Source: Treponema primitia ZAS-1
GTDB lineage: Bacteria; Spirochaetota; Spirochaetia; Treponematales; Breznakiellaceae
DNA length: 64,000 bases
Reading direction: 5' to 3'
NCBI RefSeq assembly: GCF_000297095.1
Contig: NZ_AEEA01000025.1
Location: forward strand, 43,710-107,709
Shown here: piece after piece, positions 1-9,266 of the stretch
Layout of the letters: the number at the start of each line of letters is the position of its first letter
Position numbering within the stretch: the first letter of the stretch is position 1
Made by a program: the position numbers and the translations under genes
Notes under the pieces: generated by a model
What the model was told of the DNA's origin: nothing
Database searches by the model: none
Seen by the model: only the letters and a program-made list of their open reading frames with translations

Positions 1-233
1 GTGGTCTTGGTAAGCTGAACCCCTATACCTTCCCCCATGGGCATCATGGACATATCCGCCCCAAGAGTAAAAAACCCCATTCCCACGATAAGCAGGGCCG
101 CGCCGACTATGAACATCAGGATAGTACCGGTAGGCATGGGTACCAGCACCACGCTCGCCACGAGAACAATCACGGAAATCGGGAGAACCGAGGAATAGGC
201 TTCCCGGATTTTTTCTTTAAGTATCTTGTTCAT
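1..233 (-). CDS. DUF1538-family membrane protein, N-terminal part
   Basis: This gene runs off the left edge of the window; only its first 77 codons are present. It starts at ATG 231-233 and encodes a charged N-terminus (MNKILKEKIREAY), a long hydrophobic segment of about residues 15-55, and the stretch FFTLGADMSMMPMGEGIG. That pattern resembles the repeat unit of DUF1538 proteins, which are poorly characterised multi-pass membrane proteins proposed to be transporters. No function can be given from this fragment. It is transcribed away from malQ, so the gap at 234-395 carries promoters for both directions. Confidence 0.6.
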   Translation of the reverse strand, partial: MNKILKEKIREAYSSVLPISVIVLVASVVLVPMPTGTILMFIVGAALLIVGMGFFTLGADMSMMPMGEGIGVQLTKT

Positions 234-318
234 ACCATTGCCTTGACATACCAGGATCAGTCAAATTCTAATCATTTTATCAAAATATTTATAGGGGGCG
301 CCACATGAACATCTTTCA

Positions 319-357
319 TTTTCACAATATATGGGTAATACTATACTTACGTATTAC
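319..357 (+). promoter_or_regulatory. Candidate promoter with overlapping inverted repeat upstream of malQ
   Basis: A possible -10 box TATACT (342-347) lies 17 bp downstream of TTTTCA (319-324). The -10 sits inside a 7-bp inverted repeat, GTAATAC (335-341) and GTATTAC (351-357), separated by 9 bp. This arrangement would suit a repressor operator that covers the promoter. A second weak candidate is TTGACA at 243-248 with TTCTAA at 266-271. The assignment is by inspection only. Confidence 0.4.
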
Positions 358-395
358 TTATATATGAAGTTATTTATTATTTTCGGGAGGACATT

Positions 396-2417
396 ATGGC
401 AAAAGCTCAAAAAGAACAAAATGCCGCTGAAATTTCCACAGGGCGTCTTATTGGTGTGGTCGTCCCGGTGGGAGCCCTCCGTGGCGAACAGAGCATTGGG
501 GTTGGAGAATTTCCGGATCTGGTCGAATTTGCCGGTCTGTGTGCCCGGACAGGGATAGGCCTTATCCAGATCTTGCCTGTAAACGATACGGGGTACGAAA
601 GTTCCCCCTATGGCTCTCTGACCGCCTTTGCCCTCAATCCTCTCTACCTTAGGATTGGGGATCTGGGCGAAGCCGCGGAATTTGCGGAAAAACTTACGAC
701 CCTTAAAAAGAAATTTGACAAGGAGCCCCGGTTTCCCTACTACAAAATACTCCGGGCAAAGATGGATCTGCTCCGGGAAATATACGCGGCAAACGAAAAA
801 AGTATAATTGCAAAGGCTAAACCAGGGGCTTCCCTGGCCGCTTGGATCGATAAAAATCCCTGGGTAAAGGAATATGCCGTATACCGCCGGCTTAAAGAGC
901 TTAACGAAGAAAAAAGCTGGAAAGAATGGAAAACCCACCGGACCGTGACCCCCGAAGATATTCAGATCCTCTGGAAGGACCAGAAACAGCAGAAGGACCA
1001 TCTCTTTTGGGCCTGGCTCCAGGAGGCGTTGGATACCCAGTTCAGTAAAGCCGCAAAGGCCCTGAACAAGGAGGGGATACTTCTGGAAGGGGACCTTCCC
1101 ATTCTGATGAACGAAGATAGCTGCGATGTCTGGGCGCACCCTGAATATTTCTATCCCGAGCTTTCCGCCGGGGCGCCCCCGGATATGTACAATGCCAACG
1201 GACAGAACTGGGGTTTCCCCACCTATAACTGGACCGCCCAGGCTAAGGACGATTATTCCTGGTGGCGCCTGCGGCTTAAAACCGCAGAGAAGTACTACAA
1301 TGCCTACCGCATAGACCATGTGCTCGGTTTCTTCCGTATCTGGTCCTCCCTGCGGGAAAACAACTTCGATAACGCTATTTTGGGCCGCTATGTGCCCTAT
1401 ACTCCGGTTACCAAAAAGGACTTCGATGAGCTTCACTTTGATGAAGCCCGGATCCGCTGGCTTTCCCAGCCGCATGTCCCTACCGGAGAAGTCTGGGACG
1501 CCCTGAAAGATACCGGCGCCGCCGCTCCGGAGGCGGAGAAGATCTTCTCCACGGTATTGGAACGTATCGGCAGTGAGGAGCTGTGGCTCTTCAAAAAAAC
1601 CATCAGGGGCGAGAAGGATATTACCGACCTGGGACTGCACCCGGCTGCAACCAACTATCTGCGCTGGGCTTGGCGGAACCGGCTCTTCCTGGAATATGAA
1701 AAGGGAAAGTTCTTCCCCCTATGGCTTTTCCGGGAATCCCGGGCCTACAAATCCCTCTCGGGGGACGAACGGAACACCCTGGAGGATTTATTGAAAAGGC
1801 GGCAGGAAGAATCGGAAAAAACCTGGGAAACTCAAGGCAAAAAACTCCTTTCGGTGCTGCTTGAATCCTCCAAAATGCTCCCCTGTGCGGAAGATCTGGG
1901 GGCGGTTCCGGATTGTGTGCCCCGGGTACTGGCAAAACTCAAGATTCTGGGGCTTCGGGTTATCCGGTGGCACCGCGAATGGGACAAACCGGGCCAGCCC
2001 TACTATGCCTTCGACGAGTACCCGGAACTAAGCGTATGTACCCCCTCGGTTCATGACAGCTCTACCCTGCGGGAATGGTGGGACCGGGAAGCGGATCAGG
2101 ACGGCTTCAGCGCCTTCCTGGGGGTTCCTTCCCTGCCGAAGGTGTATAATCCCGGTACGGCAAAGATTGTCCTTTCCAAGGCCGCTGCTGCTGCATCCCG
2201 TTTCCGGGTCTTCCAGATCCAGGACCTGCTTCACCTTTCCACCAAGTGGTATGCCGAGGATCCCGCATCGGAACGGATCAACGTGCCCGGTAACGTCAAC
2301 GAATTCAACTGGACCTATCGCCTTCCCGCGACTATTAAGGAGATCGGGACGGATGAGTCTTTGATCAAATCGATTCAGGAGTTAGCTGTCGTTGTACCGA
2401 AGAAAAAGAAAAATTAA
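396..2417 (+). CDS. malQ: 4-alpha-glucanotransferase (amylomaltase)
   Basis: This 673-residue GH77 enzyme transfers alpha-1,4-glucan segments between maltodextrins in the cytoplasm during glycogen and maltodextrin metabolism. The start ATG follows a good ribosome site (GGGAGGA). Visible family motifs are YESSPYG near residue 65, the nucleophile region YRIDHVLGFFR with Asp307, CAEDLG with the acid/base Glu499, and SVHDSSTLREWW, which carries the third acidic residue. The length is somewhat above the usual 500-580 because of an insert rich in charged residues around 100-200. It is the first gene of a plus-strand run with the GH13 gene that follows 13 bp later, which supports a joint role in alpha-glucan turnover. 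Confidence 0.93.
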   Translation: MAKAQKEQNAAEISTGRLIGVVVPVGALRGEQSIGVGEFPDLVEFAGLCARTGIGLIQILPVNDTGYESSPYGSLTAFALNPLYLRIGDLGEAAEFAEKLTTLKKKFDKEPRFPYYKILRAKMDLLREIYAANEKSIIAKAKPGASLAAWIDKNPWVKEYAVYRRLKELNEEKSWKEWKTHRTVTPEDIQILWKDQKQQKDHLFWAWLQEALDTQFSKAAKALNKEGILLEGDLPILMNEDSCDVWAHPEYFYPELSAGAPPDMYNANGQNWGFPTYNWTAQAKDDYSWWRLRLKTAEKYYNAYRIDHVLGFFRIWSSLRENNFDNAILGRYVPYTPVTKKDFDELHFDEARIRWLSQPHVPTGEVWDALKDTGAAAPEAEKIFSTVLERIGSEELWLFKKTIRGEKDITDLGLHPAATNYLRWAWRNRLFLEYEKGKFFPLWLFRESRAYKSLSGDERNTLEDLLKRRQEESEKTWETQGKKLLSVLLESSKMLPCAEDLGAVPDCVPRVLAKLKILGLRVIRWHREWDKPGQPYYAFDEYPELSVCTPSVHDSSTLREWWDREADQDGFSAFLGVPSLPKVYNPGTAKIVLSKAAAAASRFRVFQIQDLLHLSTKWYAEDPASERINVPGNVNEFNWTYRLPATIKEIGTDESLIKSIQELAVVVPKKKKN

Positions 2418-2430
2418 AGAAGGAAACTCT

Positions 2431-5400
2431 ATGCAAAAAATTACTATCGGTACTTCCTTTCAGGATGGATGGGCGGCGCAGCGGAGGGCTACCATGGAGT
2501 TTCATATTCGTCACGATGTCCGTATGGAGCATGGGCTTGATACGGCCCTTTTTTCGCTCCGGGGTAACGTAATCCTGGCGGATTTTCAGCAGGTACGGAA
2601 ACTTACGGCGAAGTTCAACGCAAAGGTGGACGGCGCCGCCCATCCGGAACGGATCATCAAGGCGGGACAGCTTAATGCCATGGGCCTTATCGACGAGATC
2701 CTTCACTTTATAGTTGCCCTCTACCGTCAGCAGATCCAAAAGGACATCTTTGAAACCGCCCTGGAGCGGTTGAATACGTCCCTGGGGGAAGAAAAAACCG
2801 CCCATCTTCTGGAAACCTTTGGCGCCCAATTCCCGCCCCAAAGGGTATACGCCGGGAAAATTTCGGTTATAGACTATCTCCGGGGAACAGACGAAGGGGA
2901 GAGCTGTAAATCCCTGGCCCTGGAGGAACTGATGCTCCTGGCCCTGGCAAACCTCAACCCCGCCTTTACCCCCTTTACGTTTCTCTTTGATGATAAGGAC
3001 CTGGAAACCGCTACGGTCTATACCGATGCGATTTCCGTGCTGCGGGCCCATTTAACGGAGTCTCCCCCCTTTGGTCCCGATGGTCAGAACCTCTGGGACC
3101 TCCTTCGCGCCCCAGCTCTGGCTTCATCGACCTTGAGCGGCCAGCTGGAATATATGCGGAACAAATGGGGAATTCTGCTGGGGAAATTTATGGCCCGGCT
3201 TCTCATGGGCCTGGATGTTATCAAGGAAGAGGATAAACCCGTGTTTTTCGGCCCCGGACCGACCCAGGCCTATACCTACGACGGGCTGGATGAATACGAA
3301 CGGTTCAGCCCGGACCAGGAATGGATGCCCCGGACGGTGCTTATGGCAAAAAGTACCCTGGTATGGCTCTATCAGCTGACCAAAAAATACGGCCGCCCCA
3401 TTGAGCGGTTGGACCAGATCCCCGACGAAGAATTGGACGAACTGGCCCGGCGGGGCTTTTCCGGGCTCTGGCTCATCGGCCTCTGGGAACGGAGCAACGC
3501 CTCTAAGACTATTAAGCAGTGGACGGGAAACCCCGAAGCCGCCGCCAGCGCCTATAGCCTCCACGACTACGACATCGCCGGGGAACTGGGCGGATGGGGT
3601 TCCCTGACTAATCTTCGGGAACGCTGTTTCCAGCGGGGTATACGGCTTGGTTCGGATATGGTCCCCAACCACACGGGTATCGATTCCCGGTGGGTCATGG
3701 AACATCCGGACCGGTTCCTTCAGCTCAGCTACCCGCCTTTCCCTACCTATACGTTTAACGGCGGCAACCTTTCCAACCGGGATGGTATTACCGTTCAGAT
3801 TGAAGACCATTACTATAACCGCAGTGACGCTGCGGTGGTTTTTAAACGGATCGATCACCACACCGGGGATGTGCGTTACATCTACCACGGTAACGATGGT
3901 ACCTCCATGCCCTGGAACGATACCGCACAGATAGACTTTCTGAACCCCGAAGCCCGGGAAGCGGTGATCCGCACCATCATCGGGGTCTGCCAGCAGTTCT
4001 CCATAGTCCGCTTTGACGCGGCCATGACCCTGGCCAAAAAGCATATCCAGCGGCTCTGGTACCCCGAACCGGGACACGGCGGGGACATAGCCAGCCGGGC
4101 CGAACACGCCCTTCCTGCAGACGAATTTAACCGCCGTATCCCCAACGAGTTCTGGCGGGAAGTGGTGGACCGCTGTGCCGCAGAGGCTCCCCATACCCTG
4201 CTTTTGGCGGAAGCCTTCTGGATGATGGAGGGGTACTTTGTACGTACACTGGGTATGCACCGGGTGTACAACTCCGCCTTTATGAACATGCTTAAAAACG
4301 AAGAAAACGCCAAATACCGGGCTTCTATCAAAAACACCCTGGGGTTTGATCCCGAGGTTCTCAAACGGTTTGTCAACTTTATGAACAACCCCGATGAGGA
4401 TACTGCGGTTGCCCAGTTTGGCAAGGGGGACAAGTACTTCGGCATTGCCACCCTCCTGGTAACCATGCCGGGGCTCCCCATGTTCGGCCACGGCCAGATC
4501 GAGGGCTTTGAGGAAAAGTACGGCATGGAATACCGCCGGGCTTACCGGGATGAAAAGCCGGATCGCCACCTGATGGATCGCCATGAACGGGAAATCTTCC
4601 CCTTAATGAAGAAGCGCCATATTTATTCCGGAAGCGCCGATTTCTGTCTCTACGATCTTTACACCCCCCAGGGCTCGGTGAACGAAAATGTGTTTGCCTA
4701 TTCCAACAGTGCCGGTAACGACCGGAGTTTGGTGCTGTTCAACAACGCCTATGCCGAAGCCGGCGGCTGGATCTACAAGGGCGCGGTGGCTATCCCCCAG
4801 AAAGACGGCGGTTTCCGCCAGGACAGCCTCTGCCAATCCCTGGGCCTGCATGGATCGGGTACTTTTTTTGCCCTGCTCAAAGAACAACGGCAGGATCTCT
4901 GGTATATCCGGTCCTCCAAAGAAATCGCCGAACGGGGGCTCTTTGTTTCCCTCAAGGGCTACGAAGCCCAGGTCTTTATTGATATCCACGAAGTGGAAGA
5001 CGATAAGCGGGGACGTTTTGCCCGGCTTCACGCGGAACTCAACGGCCGAGGCGTCAAGGATGTGCACGCGGCGGTCCAGGATATCTATCTTGGTGAGCTT
5101 TACTACCGGTTCACCGAACTCTTTAAGCGGGACCATATGGATACCCTGCTCAGTATTCTCATTGAAAAACCGGGAAAGCCGGCGGCGGAAGACGCTACTT
5201 GCAACGAAGTTCCCCGCGCAGCAAAATCCACCCGGTCAAAATCTGCCAAAAACAGTGTTACTATCGCGGAGTTTATCGATTCCCTAAAAGATTCCGCCCT
5301 GAGCTTTATCAGCGTTGCGGAAAAGTTCCTTGACGGCGCCCTGTACGATCCCTTTGTCACCGAATGGACCTACCAAAAAATACCCGGTGAACAGATATGG

Positions 5401-6204
5401 AAAGAGTTTGCCGCCTACCTCGACCGCCTGAAGACCCTGACGGAATACGGATACAGCACACCCCACAAGGCTGATACTCAGGCGATACGTTTTCTGCGGA
5501 GCCTGGGGGAAAAGATCATAGCCCGACCGGCCATCGCAGTCTTCGCCTATGCCTATGGAACACTATCACTGCTGCGAAATATCATCGGCGCAGGAGCTTC
5601 CGGGCTTGAAGCCAAGGCCCTCTCGGATCACTGGACCCTGGACCGGAAGCTGCGGGAATGTTTTGGCAGCGGCATAAACGGGGACGAGGCCTACCGGGTC
5701 ATGGAAATTATGAAGGCCGTATTGGCCCGCACCAGCCCTGTGCTTTCAACAGATTTTCCCACGGAGCCAGTAAAGACCACGGGAAAGAAAAAAGCTGCGG
5801 CATTGAAAAAACCGCTTCCAAAAACCGTTGACAAAACTCTGTCTCCAGCGGAAACCCTTATCCTGGACAATTACCATGCGGAGGATTTCCGAAAGCTTCT
5901 GGGGGTAAATATCTTTGAGGATACCATATGGTTCAACAAGGAAGCCTTTGAGGAAGTTCTTTTCTACGCACCCCTGTTCACAGTCCTGGAAAGCGACAGC
6001 GCCCTGGAAACGGTTAAGCGCCCGCTAAAAAAAGCCGCCGCCAAAACAAAGGCAGCAGATTCGACAGAGCCCGCCAAAAACTGGCTGAACCGGGTTGCAA
6101 AGATAGCGGACCTTGCCGAAACCTTTGCCAAGGCGGAAGCAAAATCCGAGTACCAGCTTGACGAACTTCTGGGGGCGCTTTCGGCGGGAAGGCCTAAGAA
6201 GTAA
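2431..6204 (+). CDS. Large GH13 alpha-amylase-family protein with Lys/Ala-rich C-terminal linkers
   Basis: The 1257-residue product has a GH13 (alpha-amylase family) barrel in its centre. Region I is DMVPNHTG (Asp409), region II IVRFDAAMTL carries the likely nucleophile Asp529, and region III LLLAEAFW carries the likely acid Glu594. Region IV reads NNPDED instead of the usual NHD, so the conserved His is replaced. About 330 N-terminal residues and 400 C-terminal residues match nothing I recognise. The C-terminal part holds basic Lys/Ala-rich stretches near residues 930, 1120 and 1200 that look like flexible linkers. The start chosen is ATG 2431, preceded by AAGAAGGA; an upstream in-frame start would overlap malQ. 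No signal peptide is seen, so it is probably a cytoplasmic glucan-acting enzyme working with MalQ. The exact substrate is unknown. Confidence 0.85.
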   Translation: MQKITIGTSFQDGWAAQRRATMEFHIRHDVRMEHGLDTALFSLRGNVILADFQQVRKLTAKFNAKVDGAAHPERIIKAGQLNAMGLIDEILHFIVALYRQQIQKDIFETALERLNTSLGEEKTAHLLETFGAQFPPQRVYAGKISVIDYLRGTDEGESCKSLALEELMLLALANLNPAFTPFTFLFDDKDLETATVYTDAISVLRAHLTESPPFGPDGQNLWDLLRAPALASSTLSGQLEYMRNKWGILLGKFMARLLMGLDVIKEEDKPVFFGPGPTQAYTYDGLDEYERFSPDQEWMPRTVLMAKSTLVWLYQLTKKYGRPIERLDQIPDEELDELARRGFSGLWLIGLWERSNASKTIKQWTGNPEAAASAYSLHDYDIAGELGGWGSLTNLRERCFQRGIRLGSDMVPNHTGIDSRWVMEHPDRFLQLSYPPFPTYTFNGGNLSNRDGITVQIEDHYYNRSDAAVVFKRIDHHTGDVRYIYHGNDGTSMPWNDTAQIDFLNPEAREAVIRTIIGVCQQFSIVRFDAAMTLAKKHIQRLWYPEPGHGGDIASRAEHALPADEFNRRIPNEFWREVVDRCAAEAPHTLLLAEAFWMMEGYFVRTLGMHRVYNSAFMNMLKNEENAKYRASIKNTLGFDPEVLKRFVNFMNNPDEDTAVAQFGKGDKYFGIATLLVTMPGLPMFGHGQIEGFEEKYGMEYRRAYRDEKPDRHLMDRHEREIFPLMKKRHIYSGSADFCLYDLYTPQGSVNENVFAYSNSAGNDRSLVLFNNAYAEAGGWIYKGAVAIPQKDGGFRQDSLCQSLGLHGSGTFFALLKEQRQDLWYIRSSKEIAERGLFVSLKGYEAQVFIDIHEVEDDKRGRFARLHAELNGRGVKDVHAAVQDIYLGELYYRFTELFKRDHMDTLLSILIEKPGKPAAEDATCNEVPRAAKSTRSKSAKNSVTIAEFIDSLKDSALSFISVAEKFLDGALYDPFVTEWTYQKIPGEQIWKEFAAYLDRLKTLTEYGYSTPHKADTQAIRFLRSLGEKIIARPAIAVFAYAYGTLSLLRNIIGAGASGLEAKALSDHWTLDRKLRECFGSGINGDEAYRVMEIMKAVLARTSPVLSTDFPTEPVKTTGKKKAAALKKPLPKTVDKTLSPAETLILDNYHAEDFRKLLGVNIFEDTIWFNKEAFEEVLFYAPLFTVLESDSALETVKRPLKKAAAKTKAADSTEPAKNWLNRVAKIADLAETFAKAEAKSEYQLDELLGALSAGRPKK

Positions 6205-6206
6205 TT

Positions 6207-7655
6207 ATGCTTTTTAATTCTCTTGATTTCGCCGTTTTTTTGCCACTGGTTTTCTTTTTACACTGGTTTGTCGCCAAAAAGAGCTTAAAAGCCCAAAATA
6301 TATTGATCGTTATAGCAAGTTATATATTTTATGGCCGGTGGGATTGGCGTTTTTTATTTTTGCTGCTTTTCAGTACCCTTACGGATTTTTTTACCGGTTT
6401 AGGCTTATTAAACGAGCAGAATATACAAAAGCGAAAATTTCTTTTGGCCCTAAGTATTTTTGTTAACTTAACTTTTCTTATGGTCTTTAAGTATTACAAT
6501 TTTTTTATTGATAGCTTTATTTCAGCATTTACATTTTTTGGAAAACCAATAAACTTCAGGCATATAAATATCGTCCTGCCGGTGGGAATTAGTTTTTATA
6601 CATTTCAAACCATGAGTTATTCAATTGATGTATATAAAAAGAAACTCGAGCCAACAAAAAATTTTATCGCCTTTGCGGCTTTTGTAGCTTTTTTCCCACA
6701 GCTTGTGGCAGGCCCCATAGAACGGGCGGCAAAGTTACTGCCACAGTTTTATATAAAAAGGGTTTTTAATTATGAGAAGGCTTCTGACGGCTGTAAGCAG
6801 ATCTTGTGGGGCTTTTTCAAAAAAATGGTTATTGCCGATAACTGCGCGGTATATGTAAATATGGTTTTTGACCATTATAAGAACTATTCGGGCAGTACGT
6901 TGTTATTAGGGGCGGTGCTTTTTGCTTTCCAGATATACGGCGATTTTTCAGGTTATTCCGACATAGCCATAGGGACATCCAAGCTTTTCGGTGTCACCTT
7001 AATGAAAAATTTTGCGTTCCCCTATTTTTCCCGGGACATGGCAGAATTTTGGAGAAGATGGCATATATCCCTTACCACCTGGTTCAGGGATTATGTTTAT
7101 ATTCCCCTGGGAGGCAGCAAGCGGGATACGCTTATAAGCATTAGAAACACTTTTATTATTTTTTTAGTAAGTGGATTCTGGCATGGCGCCAATTGGACAT
7201 TTATTGCCTGGGGCTTTATAAATGCCCTTTATTTTCTGCCCCTTATGTTGTTAAAAAGGAACCGTCAAAACAAGGATACTGCCGCGGCAGGTAAAACATT
7301 CCCTGGTTTTAAAGAGCTGGTATCGATCATTAGTACTTTTTTTCTGACAGTAATAGGCTGGATATTCTTTCGCTCCTATACAATCCGTGACAGCGCGGGC
7401 TATTTAGCAAAAATATTTTCAAAAACAATTTTTAAAAAACCGGCTTTTAATATCGTGTCAAAATACAGCATTGTCGGTGCCCTTATATCAATTATAATCC
7501 TTATCAGTATCGAATGGATAAACAGAGACGAAGAATACGGGCTTAAAAAACTTCCAAAAAGTAAATTGCTGCGATGGGTCATCATTATAGGTATCACCAT
7601 GGTTATTGTTGAATTAGGCGGCGCACAGCAGGAATTCATCTATTTCCAATTTTGA
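6207..7655 (+). CDS. MBOAT-family membrane O-acyltransferase
   Basis: This 482-residue polytopic membrane protein has the hallmarks of the AlgI/DltB-like MBOAT family: FYTFQTMSYSIDVY near residue 135, FFPQLVAGPIERA near 170, EFWRRWHISLTTWFRDYVYIPLGG near 280, and SGFWHGANWTF with the probable catalytic His326. Family members pass acyl groups, usually acetyl, across the membrane to a surface polysaccharide or polymer. It begins 2 bp after the GH13 stop codon and is followed by an SGNH partner gene, the usual arrangement in alginate- or peptidoglycan-type O-acetylation systems. It is clearly more AT-rich than the glucan genes before it. The acceptor polymer cannot be told from the sequence. Confidence 0.9.
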   Translation: MLFNSLDFAVFLPLVFFLHWFVAKKSLKAQNILIVIASYIFYGRWDWRFLFLLLFSTLTDFFTGLGLLNEQNIQKRKFLLALSIFVNLTFLMVFKYYNFFIDSFISAFTFFGKPINFRHINIVLPVGISFYTFQTMSYSIDVYKKKLEPTKNFIAFAAFVAFFPQLVAGPIERAAKLLPQFYIKRVFNYEKASDGCKQILWGFFKKMVIADNCAVYVNMVFDHYKNYSGSTLLLGAVLFAFQIYGDFSGYSDIAIGTSKLFGVTLMKNFAFPYFSRDMAEFWRRWHISLTTWFRDYVYIPLGGSKRDTLISIRNTFIIFLVSGFWHGANWTFIAWGFINALYFLPLMLLKRNRQNKDTAAAGKTFPGFKELVSIISTFFLTVIGWIFFRSYTIRDSAGYLAKIFSKTIFKKPAFNIVSKYSIVGALISIIILISIEWINRDEEYGLKKLPKSKLLRWVIIIGITMVIVELGGAQQEFIYFQF

Positions 7656-7663
7656 GAGGACAT

Positions 7664-8566
7664 ATGAAAAAATTCATCAAAAAATTTGTGATATATACCT
7701 CCATTGTTGCAGGGGTACTGAGTTTTTCTATTGGAGCGACTTACTTTATAGTGTCAAGTGCAAGTTTTAATCTGCCAAGGGATAAAAACATTTTGATCCT
7801 AGGGGATTCTCATACAGAACGGGCAATTAACGACCGTATTCTTACTAAATCCGTCAATCTGGCTGAAAGTGCGACCGCTTATCTGTATTCTTATGTCAAA
7901 TTAAGAAAATTAATCAAAAATAACCCCCAAATTGATACGCTGCTGTTGTCTTTTCACAGCAGTGTTTTTCTAAATAACCAGGATTACAGACGGACTATTT
8001 TAGATAATAGAATAGTAAGGTTTGTCCCAAAATATATTACATTGTTTGCCGCTGAGGAATTTGCTTTTTTTAGAAATAGAAAGGACTTTTATTGGTCCAT
8101 ATTAAAATTGCCATTAAAAAACGTCAGAACTATTGCAAAATTTATTATACGCCGCAGAGTTAGCTATAAAGATCTATACATCGGCGGTTTTAAAAATTCG
8201 AATAGTAATAATATACCTAATGAAGATAGCGCAGAAGATCAAGAAAACGTGAAACATAAGGAGATAAACACGGAATTACAAATATCCCAATACTTGATGA
8301 AGATCATTGATCTGTGTGAGGAGAACGGCATAACCTTGGTTTTGATCAATACCCCTACGTATATGCCGGAAAAATATGGAAATCCGGAATTGGCCAGGTA
8401 TTACTATCACCGTTATTTAGAAAACAGAGGTGTCCACTACCTCGATTATTCTGATTTCCCCTTGCCGGATTTTGGATACAGCGATATCGGGCACTTAAAT
8501 CCAAAGGGTGCCGAGATATTCACCCGGTATCTTAACGACAATTACAATGAAGATGTGCTAAACTGA
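7664..8566 (+). CDS. SGNH/AlgX-like putative O-acetyltransferase partner protein
   Basis: The 300-residue product has an N-terminal membrane anchor (about residues 7-30) and then an SGNH-hydrolase-like domain. ILGDSHTER places the probable nucleophile Ser49 in block I. The C-terminal DIGHLNP supplies the DxxH pair, Asp274 and His277. An ITLVLINTPTY strand near residue 225 is typical of these folds. Such proteins receive acyl groups from MBOAT proteins and transfer them to extracytoplasmic glycans. The ATG at 7664 is preferred because GAGAGGA precedes it; a TTG at 7652 would overlap the MBOAT gene. Its last codons lie inside the 43-bp sequence that is repeated 993 bp downstream. Confidence 0.75.
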   Translation: MKKFIKKFVIYTSIVAGVLSFSIGATYFIVSSASFNLPRDKNILILGDSHTERAINDRILTKSVNLAESATAYLYSYVKLRKLIKNNPQIDTLLLSFHSSVFLNNQDYRRTILDNRIVRFVPKYITLFAAEEFAFFRNRKDFYWSILKLPLKNVRTIAKFIIRRRVSYKDLYIGGFKNSNSNNIPNEDSAEDQENVKHKEINTELQISQYLMKIIDLCEENGITLVLINTPTYMPEKYGNPELARYYYHRYLENRGVHYLDYSDFPLPDFGYSDIGHLNPKGAEIFTRYLNDNYNEDVLN

Positions 8567-8594
8567 ATTTATGGACCATTCAGTAATATTCGGC
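8552..8594 (+). repeat. Left copy of 43-bp direct repeat flanking a toxin-antitoxin island
   Basis: This 43-bp stretch matches 9545-9587 with two mismatches; the first 32 bases are identical. It contains the end of the SGNH gene (codons DVLN and stop) and a copy of the first codons of the HD-domain gene (MDHS, then V/A, IFG). The downstream copy is the real start of the HD gene, so this copy carries a dead start. Confidence 0.9.
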
Positions 8595-8607
8595 ATACGA
8601 TTGAAAT

Positions 8608-8663
8608 ATATTGGCTAAAATGTTGACCAATATATTGACCAATAATACAAAATAGTGTAATAT
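8608..8663 (+). promoter_or_regulatory. Promoter and repeated operator-like sites of the phd/relE operon
   Basis: TTGACC (8635-8640) and TAATAT (8658-8663) are 17 bp apart, giving a credible sigma-70-type promoter. The -35 box is the second of two direct repeats TTGACCAATA (8623-8632 and 8635-8644). The sequence TATATTGG just upstream is the inverted form of CCAATATA. Repeated and inverted sites at the promoter fit autoregulation by a Phd-type antitoxin. Confidence 0.55.
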
Positions 8664-8679
8664 GGTTACGGAGGGTATT

Positions 8680-8964
8680 ATGGTAAATTTAACACAGGAT
8701 TTAAAGCCAATTTCATATGTAAAAGCCCATATTACGGAGGTTGTGGATTATGTTGGGGATTCAAGATCCCCTGTTGTAATTACACAAAATGGAGAAGCAA
8801 AGGCTGTTTTAATGGATATAGAAAGTTATGAAAAAACAATTCATGCAGTTGCTTTATCAAAATTATTACATTTAAGTGAAAAATCAGCAATAGATGGAAA
8901 ATTAATACCCCATGAGAAAGTAAAGGAAAGAATTGAAAAAACATTACGGCAGATAAAAAAATGA
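8680..8964 (+). CDS. Phd/YefM-family antitoxin
   Basis: This 94-residue protein matches the Phd/YefM antitoxin family. The N-terminal DLKPISYVKAHITEVVDYV helix is followed by the RSPVVITQNGEAKAVLMDIESYE core used in dimerisation and DNA binding. The C-terminal half is charged and helical, as expected for the toxin-wrapping segment. The ATG at 8680 is chosen because GGAGG lies 6 bp upstream; an ATG at 8662 overlaps the -10 box. It overlaps the toxin gene by 4 bp. The base composition is strongly AT-rich compared with the genes on either side. Confidence 0.88.
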   Translation: MVNLTQDLKPISYVKAHITEVVDYVGDSRSPVVITQNGEAKAVLMDIESYEKTIHAVALSKLLHLSEKSAIDGKLIPHEKVKERIEKTLRQIKK

Positions 8965-9266
8965 GAAAAATAGAATGGACTCCCGATGGGGAAGATTCCT
9001 TCAATGAAATTATAGAATATTTTTATTTAAGAGCCGACGAAAATACTGCAAGGAAAATATTTAACAAAATTAATAAAGAAATAGAATTATTGCAAATTGA
9101 TGAGATAAAAACAAAGGTATCCCCAGAATTAAAGGATATTGGAATAAATGATATTTATCAATTAACAATAAACCCATGGATAGTATATTATAAAATAAAT
9201 GAAGATAACAAAAAAATAAAAATATTATTAGTATTAGATGGTAGAAGGAATATAGAAAAATATTAA
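8961..9266 (+). CDS. RelE/ParE-family toxin
   Basis: The 101-residue product has the RelE/ParE pattern: an N-terminal WTPDGEDSFNEIIEYF helix, a central helical hairpin, and C-terminal strands ending in LLVLDGRRNIEKY, with the DGRR motif common in ParE-like toxins. It overlaps the antitoxin stop codon (ATGA), so the two are translationally coupled. Whether it cleaves mRNA like RelE or blocks gyrase like ParE cannot be decided by eye. The pair sits inside the repeat-flanked island. Confidence 0.85.
   Translation: MRKIEWTPDGEDSFNEIIEYFYLRADENTARKIFNKINKEIELLQIDEIKTKVSPELKDIGINDIYQLTINPWIVYYKINEDNKKIKILLVLDGRRNIEKY

Noticed and set aside
354..1640. 428-codon open frame opposite malQ
   Set aside because: It lies antisense to malQ, has no family features and follows from the GC-rich codon pattern of the real gene.
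3124..4584. 486-codon open frame opposite the GH13 gene
   Set aside because: Shadow of the GH13 barrel; the sense strand carries clear catalytic motifs.
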